Positions 58,419 through 64,000 of a DNA stretch of 64,000 nt are shown here, one piece after another. The position numbers and the translations under genes were made by a program. Source of the DNA: Salvia splendens (lineage: Eukaryota > Streptophyta > Magnoliopsida > Lamiales > Lamiaceae); the NCBI RefSeq assembly GCF_004379255.2, contig NC_056040.1:27928852-27992851 (forward strand), written 5' to 3'. The number at the start of each line of letters is the position of its first letter. Positions within the stretch are counted from its first letter, which is position 1. Below the pieces are notes generated by a model, which did no database searches, was not told where the DNA came from, and saw only the letters and a list, made by a program, of their open reading frames with translations.

Positions 58419-58588
58419 TGTTAGGATTGGTATACTGAAAAGCATATTTTGAGCATGTTGCACGGATAGAATTGCTTGTATACAATAAACTCTACAATCC
58501 ACTTTTAACCCAAGGCGAGAAGAATTAATTTTATCGCATTGGTGTTTACTTATGCATTTATAAGATGTTTCTCAAACATTTAAATGTA
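58419..58588 (+). repeat. Copia-3 3' LTR, first 169 bp
   Basis: Begins TGTTAGGATTGG after a purine-rich AAGTGGGAGA and ends abruptly at AAATGTA, where transposase sequence starts. Confidence 0.9.
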
Positions 58589-59342
58589 CCATCCAAAACT
58601 TCGGCGAAGATGTCGGATTGGTGGAGCACGTTTATGTCGTTGTTCGATCCGGGGACCCCAAAGTATGCATGCCAGATCCATAGCCGGTAGTTGGCAATGA
58701 CCTCGAGTATAACGGTGGGGTGGGTGCCTTTGTGGCCGCTAGTGTACGACCCCCTCCATGCCACAGGGCAATTCTTTGATTGCCAGTGCATGCAATCGAC
58801 GCTGCCAAGCATCCCGGGGAATCCATGCACTTCTTTGTGAAGGTGGAGCAGAAACTGACAATCTGTCGTGCTTGGCTTCCCGAGAAATTCGTCGGTGAAG
58901 GCTGCCCGGACGCCTTTGCAGAATTGGATCAAGCACATTCTCCCAGTGCTTTCTCCAATGTGGAGGTATTCGTCGAACACATCCGCCGTTTGTCTAGTCG
59001 CAAGTTGACGGATTGCTGCAGTACATTTCTGCAGTGTCGTGTGGCTGGGACGGCCGACGGCGTCGAACCTTTCTTGGAAGAACTCTTCCCGGACTGCCAA
59101 TGTATTTGCATGTGGAGAAATAGCGGTTTCCGCATGCGGAAAGGTCGACGGAAGTAGGTATCTCACCAAACCGGGTTATCGCAGAAGCAGTCGCGGACTA
59201 ACCTTGCGGCGGCTTCCTCCCGGTTACGATGGAGGTAAGTCCGGGAGCATCTTTGGGGCGGCGCGGCTTCCTCCGCCTCCCGGCGTCGATCTTCTTCAAG
59301 TGATTCTTCCATTATTCGACGCATTTGCTCATATGGATCCAT
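58589..59342 (-). pseudogene. Harbinger-type plant transposase, broken
   Basis: Start at minus-strand ATG 59342 (MDPYEQMRRIMEESLEEDRR), giving the usual short acidic N-terminus and then HRNREEAAARLVRDCF and CDNPV. A TGA at 59163-59165 and a frameshift near 59110 follow. The rest reads LQKCTAAIRQLATRQTADV, DEYLHIGEST, then GFPGMLGSVDCMHW, in which D is the first catalytic Asp, and WIWHAYFGVPGSNNDINVL with the second Asp region. This is the PF04827 plant-transposase family related to HARBI1. The C-terminal third with the last acidic residue is missing, cut at 58589. Confidence 0.88.
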
Positions 59343-59465
59343 TAGATCGATTAACTTTGGGGGAAGAATAAAAGAGTTGATTTGAGATGAAAACTGGAGT
59401 TGAAAGAGATATGATTTGAGAAGAATAGATGTGTGTTTGTGTGTGAAATGAGGATGAAATAGGAG

Positions 59466-59474
59466 TATTTATAG
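59466..59474 (-). promoter_or_regulatory. TATA box of the transposase gene
   Basis: Minus strand CTATAAATA, about 125 bp upstream of the transposase ATG, followed by an A/C/T-rich leader without upstream ATGs. Confidence 0.6.
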
Positions 59475-59496
59475 AGTAAAAAAATAAAAAAAATAG

Positions 59497-59526
59497 TCGA
59501 AAAACGGTAATATTACCGTTTTTCGA
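59497..59526. repeat. Perfect 30-bp palindrome
   Basis: Perfect inverted repeat with no spacer, outer arms TCGAAAAACGG and CCGTTTTTCGA around TAATATTA. It sits about 22 bp upstream of the TATA box of the transposase gene. Confidence 0.95.
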
Positions 59527-59808
59527 ATTTTAAAATTTTTTTTATTAAATTTGAGTTTTTAAAAAAAAATGATTTATTACGTCAGCGTGACGAAACCCAC
59601 TCGCGGGGCGGCGAGTGGGCGTCACGCATGGCGCCGGAGCACGCCACGTCGCGCGTGCGCGTGGCGAGATGTCTCGCGGGCCGTCTCGGAGAGACGAGTG
59701 TCTTGGCGGGCTGGGGAAGCGACGGGACGCTGCAACGCGTCCCGCGCGCGTCTCGTCACAGAGGAACGGGCTTCGAGCCATCCGCGTAACTCGTTGCGGG
59801 TGGCCTAA

Positions 59809-60371
59809 AGTAAGAGAGAAGAAAAGTTGTTGCTTTTCTCTAAAATTAAAGAGAAATGATTTAGCTACGGTGGGAAAACCGTGAAAAAAATATGACTTAG
59901 TTACCTAGGGACCGAGGAAGTTTTATTCTTGTTAGAGATAATACTCTATCACTTAAATTAAAATATACTAGTAACACTTATTGGGTGGGAGATTTTGAAA
60001 GCTTTTGTTCAATGTTTACAGTGATGGAGGCAAAATTTTGATTATGGGAGTCCAAGTTGTATGGTAGAAAGAGTTGGTAATGTCAAGAAAATTGAAAGAG
60101 CCGGTTTTAAATAAATTTTCTAGAATTCTTTATTCAGAAAATTCCACTATGAAATTCAATAAAGATAACAAAAAATAACCAAATACATACATTTGTTAAA
60201 AAAATTAGAATATTAGAATTAAATTTAATAATATTATATTATATTTATAAATTTAATATTATTGAATTTCATAAATTCTTATTCGATCATATAATTTTAA
60301 ATAATCAAAATTTACAAATTTGTATAATGTGATTATGTGAATATGAAAAAACTCGAATGTCCCTAAACTAG
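59809..60371. other. No gene recognised
   Basis: AT-rich sequence between the Harbinger end and the first MITE. No ORF, repeat or RNA gene seen. Confidence 0.6.
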
Positions 60372-60373
60372 TA

Positions 60374-60580
60374 CTCCCTCCGGTGCTTGTTAATAGAGAC
60401 AATTCTTTTTGGTACGGAGATTAAGAATATTATGTTAAGTGAATGGTGAATAAAGTAAGATAGATGAAGAGATAATAAAGTAAGAAAGAGTGTTATTTTT
60501 TGCCAAAAAAATAAATTATTAAATTATCTTGGAACTTTCCCAAATCAAAAAATGACTTTATTAACATGGAACGAATGTAG
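60374..60580. mobile_element. Stowaway MITE 1, 207 bp
   Basis: Begins CTCCCTCCGG and ends (reverse) CTACATTCGTTCC; the outer 22 bp of the two ends match at about 16 positions. TA on both sides (60372-60373, 60581-60582) is the Stowaway target duplication. Confidence 0.8.
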
Positions 60581-60583
60581 TAA

Positions 60584-60857
60584 TCTCTTCGTCCCAACTA
60601 AGTTGGGCCGTATTCTTTTTCAGGATGTTCCAACTAAGTTAACTTATTTTCTTTTTAGGCAAAAAACAGAACATTTTATCACTTTTACTATATTACAATT
60701 CCTACTTTACTCTTTTTTATCTCTCCTACTTTACTTATTCTTTTATTTTATTAATTGTGGACTACTATTTGTTAACATTCATGTGACCTCAAGTATGGTG
60801 ATGAGATTTTGAGTGTTACAAATGTTTTATGTTATTAATTGTGGTGATGAGAATATA
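60584..60857. mobile_element. Stowaway-like MITE 2, incomplete
   Basis: Starts CTCTTCGTCCCAACTAAGTT, typical of Stowaway termini, and repeats CCAACTAAGTT at 60630. No matching right end was found. Confidence 0.5.
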
Positions 60858-60860
60858 ATA

Positions 60861-60920
60861 CTCCATTCGTCTGCGAATAGGAGTCTGATTTCTTTCCGGC
60901 ACGAGTTTTAAGGACATGTT
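60861..60920. mobile_element. Stowaway-like MITE 3, terminus only
   Basis: After TA it reads CTCCATTCGTCTGCGAATAG and TTTCTTTCCGGCACGAG, a familiar Stowaway 5' end; similarity fades after about 60 bp. Confidence 0.55.
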
Positions 60921-61170
60921 CACGTAATTGGATATGCCAAGATTTGGACTGAAATCTATGCATTCATGTGCGTTCAGGTAACAAGATTCAAATATGGAGA
61001 GTCCAAGTTTCAAGTCTATGCCCGCACTGTTCCTCCTTGATTTAGTCCAAAATGAATTCTCCTGCATGATGTGGTATTTGATTCCGCGCTCTAGTGGAAC
61101 AATCTAGTATTATGTTCATAAAGCACTAGGTGTAGTCTTAAGCCTTCCATTCGATGCTGAATCTAATATA
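60921..61170. other. No gene recognised
   Basis: Short unassigned stretch between MITE 3 and the LTR fragment. Confidence 0.6.
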
Positions 61171-62251
61171 TGTCACGATCGCCCTTTTTAAGTATAGAAC
61201 GTTTAGTTAAATCATGACTAGTTGGGGATTTAAGATACAGTGAAGAAATAGGGAAAACAATCAACGGCTCGAAATAATGGATCAACCTTGGAATTCAATC
61301 ATTTAAATCAGAGTACCAATTCATAAAAGTTCGATTATTGAAAGGAAACAATATTCAATGATATCGAAACATAAATGGAACAACTTTCAGCTGAAGCATT
61401 CGAGAGTAGAATAATGTCATGTATGAAGAAACAACATATTCTGAACATTTGATAGACATCTTCTTCACTGAGTACTTGATGCTTTCAGTGAACTCATGCA
61501 AAAAGTATTTTTATCAATAAAGTTAAGTCAAGTCACCTTGGAGTCAATCTCAGGTTTTACTTTAAAAAATCCGAGAATACTAAAATCATTTCCATCGTAA
61601 AACATGGCTTCGCAACCCATCGACATCATCTATCATAAACCATATCTGAACCATCATATGAAACGAGAATGTAGCCACAAACTCGATCACTAGATTGGCC
61701 GACCCAAAAGATTGCTCACAATCTCCACACGTGCACTAGCCTAAGTAGGGGCTTAAACCCTAGTTAGACCCGAATTCGTTAACCATCAAAGTCTATTAGA
61801 ATGTTATCCTAGTAGGCAATCATATAAGCAATTCAAAACATAAGAATATGGCATGACATAATATTTAAACCATCCTAATAGCACCAAACTCATATCTTTG
61901 GAAATAAAAAAAAGTTTAAGTAATAAAGCCCACCTCAATAGCTTAGAAAATTCCTTTACTCAACGTCTCGATCAAATCTTTAAACTGCGAGCGAAGGCGA
62001 CCTTTTTTGAAAAACAATTAAAGTACACATCAATCTCGAGAAAATATATATACTAGAATGCATGATCCCACGAGCTGATCAATCTTACCCATCGATCTTT
62101 CTTAGTAAATTTTTGAATTTGAATTCCTTTACTTCGACTTCAATTTTGTTCACGATGAAATACCTTCCTTGAGTCCATGCTTATCTTCTCTTTCATTTAT
62201 TTTCGAGGTCGCCCGAGGCGTCGTTGGCAACGTCGGCCAGCCCTTCGCGTA
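61171..62251 (-). repeat. Tekay-type LTR fragment, minus strand
   Basis: Starts with TGTCACGATCG, the reverse of an LTR end in CGTGACA. Reverse complement matches Tekay-A LTR blocks, e.g. ATAGTTAACGAATTCGG-like sequence at 61775-61795, the 'cggccggtcc' block and CAGATATGGT. It also keeps the GC-rich block (62205-62251) that the Tekay-A 5' LTR lost. Diverged and truncated at 62251. Confidence 0.8.
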
Positions 62252-62420
62252 GGCGTGCACAAACCGAACCGGGCCCGGAACCGGCGGTTTGAACCGTCCG
62301 GCAGGTTGCCTGTTCCAACGGGCCGGTTCAGGGTCGAAGGATGCGTGAACCGTGAACCGGCGGTTCAAAACCGGCGGTTTCCAGTTTGAACCGGCGGTTC
62401 AACGGTTCAACCGATTTTTT
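62252..62420 (+). mobile_element. hAT-like terminus with CCGGCGGTT repeats
   Basis: TAGGCGTGCACAAACCGAACC resembles plant hAT ends (GTGCAxAACCGAACC). It is followed by at least four CCGGCGGTT units in a 130-bp GC-rich zone, like hAT subterminal repeats. The other end is not identified. Confidence 0.4.
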
Positions 62421-62552
62421 TAAAAAAAAATTATTTATAAAAATTGATTTTTATATTTAAAATCAATTTTTCAAACAAATGAATACAAGAAATTCGTAAT
62501 AGCCCATATATATTTGATGGGCTTGCGAATTTTTGAAACCATTCTTGATTGT

Positions 62553-62963
62553 TTCTATTTTATAGAGACATCCTTGAATGTTTTATGTTCCACTTTCGAT
62601 GTGGGACAAACTCATTCTTGGTTGTTTCTCTTTTATAGAGACATCCTTGAATGTTTTATGTTCCACTTTTGATGTGGGATAAAATCATTTTTGGTTGTTT
62701 CAGAGAAATCCTTGAATGTTTTATGTTCCACTTTCGATGTGGGATAAAATTATTCTTGGTTGTTTCTCTTTTATAAAGACATCCTAGAATGTTTTATGTT
62801 CCACTTTCGATGTGGGACAAAATCATTCTTGGTTGTTTCTCTTTTATAGAGACATCCTTGAATGATTAATGTTCCACTTTCGATGTGGGACAAAATATGT
62901 TGAAGTACTTTCTTTTATAACTACATGTTTAGTGCATTCATTCATCTTTTTCCAATATGGGAT
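62553..62963 (-). promoter_or_regulatory. Tandem USE-TATA modules (snRNA-type promoter pattern)
   Basis: Minus-strand USE-like boxes (RTCCCACATCG) at 62597-62607, 62670-62680 (one mismatch), 62735-62745, 62808-62818, 62881-62891 and, degenerate, 62953-62963. TATAAAA follows downstream on the minus strand at 62558-62564, 62631-62637, 62769-62775, 62842-62848 and 62913-62919. The gaps are 32, 32, 32, 32 and 33 nt. The third unit lacks a TATA box because of a small deletion. Unit length is about 73 bp. No snRNA-like sequence follows. Confidence 0.65.
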
Positions 62964-63069
62964 ACAAAACTTTCTTTTGTCTTCTACTTTTCTTCATGTT
63001 TTGTATGATATATATAAACAAAATTATTTTCAAATATATTCTTGATTGATAAAAATAAAGAATTATTGA

Positions 63070-63225
63070 GAAATATGATTTGTATATAGAAAATATTTAT
63101 TTGTATAATAGTTATTGTTAGGTTTATACAATTTGTATAAGAATTATTCTTTCAATGTGTATAATATTATTTATTAGTTAACATATACATAAATTTATAA
63201 ACATAAGCAAATCATTAATGATAAA
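63070..63225 (+). repeat. Large inverted repeat, left arm
   Basis: Pairs with 63849-64000; by eye over 90% complementary, with a few substitutions and a small indel. Confidence 0.92.
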
Positions 63226-63848
63226 TAAAATATTAGTGTTTATTAATTTTTGTAAATAAAATATGTTCATTATAAGTTGAAATACACTCTCTATAATTCA
63301 ATACACTCTCTATAATTCAAGTAATGTTTTCCCTATAATTCAATACACTCTCTTCCAATTTAAATGCTCAAGTCCAATATTAAGTATTGATATTTTAAAA
63401 ATCAAAAGGTTTAACTTTAAGTAGTGTTTATTAATTTTTGTAAATAAAATATATTCATTATAAGTTGTAATATTTAGTCTAATTCAAATTTATTATCAAT
63501 AAAATTGTAATTTTCACCTTATTATTTGAAATTTGTTTAAGCACATTTTATACATAATAAAGACTAAAAAGACCAAAAAAAATTACTCCATACTTAAAGT
63601 TGGATTTGATTTTTAAAATGTCAATACTTGGATGAGAGTATATTAATTTAGAAGATAGTATATTGAATTATTCTCTTTTATAGTTACACATTTTGGATGT
63701 GTTACTCTTTATTTCAATGTGGGATAAAAGTCTTTATTTATAAGTATATTATAGATCGTTCATTATTCTTCATCTATATTAATACTCTATCTTCTATTAT
63801 TATAATTTAACAACAAATATTATTACATAAACTATTATTCATTAGTTC
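63226..63848. repeat. Foldback interior
   Basis: Further inverted pairing continues inward in places (TAAGTATTGATATTTTAAAA near 63382 against 63612-63631). There are also direct repeats, notably GTGTTTATTAATTTTTGTAA at 63236 and 63424, and CACTCTCTATAATTCAA units at 63283-63320. AT-rich, no ORF. Confidence 0.7.
63676..63725 (-). promoter_or_regulatory. Isolated USE-TATA module
   Basis: Minus-strand ATCCCACATTG (63715-63725, one mismatch from USE) and TATAAAA (63676-63682) again 32 nt apart, about 750 bp from the array. Confidence 0.5.
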
Positions 63849-64000
63849 TTTATCATTAATGATTTGCTTAGGTTTATATATGTATATGTTAACTAATAAA
63901 TAATATTATACACATTGAAAGAATAATTCTTATACAAATTGTATAAAGCTAACAATAATTATTATACAAATAAATATTTTCTATATACAAATCATATTTC
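63849..64000 (-). repeat. Large inverted repeat, right arm
   Basis: Reverse complement of 63070-63225, cut off by the window edge, so the repeat probably extends further. Confidence 0.92.

Larger units (their letters stand above)
50819..58588 (+). mobile_element. Copia-3: Ty1/copia element with decayed coding region
   Basis: 5' LTR lacking its first 90 or so bases, PBS, 2.8-kb leader, remnants of gag and pol, polypurine tract and 169 bp of 3' LTR cut off at 58588. Close to Copia-1 in LTR and leader, in the opposite orientation. Confidence 0.9.
58589..59805 (-). mobile_element. PIF/Harbinger-type transposon, 3' truncated
   Basis: Minus-strand transposon with a terminal GGCCACCCGCAACGAG (59805 leftward), GC-rich subterminal region (59580-59790), promoter and transposase. 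The three bases beyond the end are TAA (59806-59808), the target site of this superfamily. The other end is lost at the junction with the Copia-3 LTR. Confidence 0.75.

Noticed and set aside
59497..59526. TAATATTAC, the nick-site motif of geminivirus origins, at the centre of the palindrome
   Set aside because: In geminiviruses it lies in a loop above a GC stem beside a Rep gene. Here it is part of the stem, with no Rep-like coding sequence nearby; chance is likely.
59545..59884. Overlapping ORFs in the GC-rich end of the Harbinger element
   Set aside because: Open on both strands through base composition; non-coding subterminal region.
62440..62560. A real snRNA gene downstream of the USE-TATA modules
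   Set aside because: The sequence expected to be transcribed does not resemble the starts of U1, U2, U4, U5 or U6 RNAs.
62530..62963. Array looking like a CRISPR
   Set aside because: Plant nuclear DNA; the units are whole 73-bp tandem repeats without unique spacers, and no cas genes.

Overview
This window is nuclear DNA from a flowering plant, most likely a eudicot. The evidence is nested LTR retrotransposons of the plant Athila, Tekay (chromovirus) and Ty1/copia lineages, plant-type PIF/Harbinger, Stowaway and tRNA-derived SINE elements, a plastid psbC scrap, and broken exons resembling a plant class VIII myosin. I cannot name a genus. No intact cellular gene is visible; almost everything is transposon, and almost every coding region carries stops or frameshifts.

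Layout. 1-3010 is the 5' part of a minus-strand copia element (Copia-1: leader, PBS, complete LTR) inserted in the reverse transcriptase of an Athila-like gypsy element (3011-7627: pol, 3' UTR, LTR). That element in turn appears to sit in the leader of a second copia element (Copia-2, leader and gag-pol 7628-12903). A copia LTR follows at 12919-14384, flanked by AAGAG on both sides. 14385-18677 is a patchwork of Athila-type LTR, gag and UTR pieces in both orientations; one LTR piece holds an organelle-DNA insertion with the end of psbC. 18678-30420 is a complete Tekay-like element (Tekay-A) with 2.9 kb LTRs, a perfect ATGTG target duplication, an extra ORF ahead of gag and a broken gag-pol-chromodomain frame. 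The split Athila protease continues at 30421.

30.5-39.5 kb is the only stretch with host-gene character: exon-like blocks of an unrecognised gene (30571-33588), a SINE with an 11-bp target duplication, and a 1.92-kb tandem duplication (plus a third partial copy) carrying myosin-head exons. 39544-50075 is a second Tekay-like element (Tekay-B). A 3.59-kb solo LTR (ATTAC duplication) interrupts its 5' LTR, and its interior is largely replaced by an antisense piece of the same myosin sequence. 50819-58588 is a third copia element (Copia-3), nearly identical to Copia-1 in its LTR but with a decayed coding region. 58589-59805 is a truncated Harbinger-type transposon whose promoter and transposase are recognisable. 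Stowaway MITEs (60.4-60.9 kb), a minus-strand Tekay-type LTR fragment (61171-62251), a hAT-like terminus and a large AT-rich foldback (63070 to the window edge) close the window.

Most noteworthy signals: (i) seven minus-strand modules at 62.5-63.7 kb pairing a plant snRNA-type USE (RTCCCACATCG) with a TATA box; in the six that have a TATA box the gap is 32-33 nt, the spacing of Pol II snRNA promoters; (ii) a series of short hairpins with covarying stems in the leaders of two diverged copia elements; (iii) splice-site-like sequences that could separate an accessory ORF from gag in Tekay-A; (iv) tandem and antisense spread of a myosin VIII fragment.
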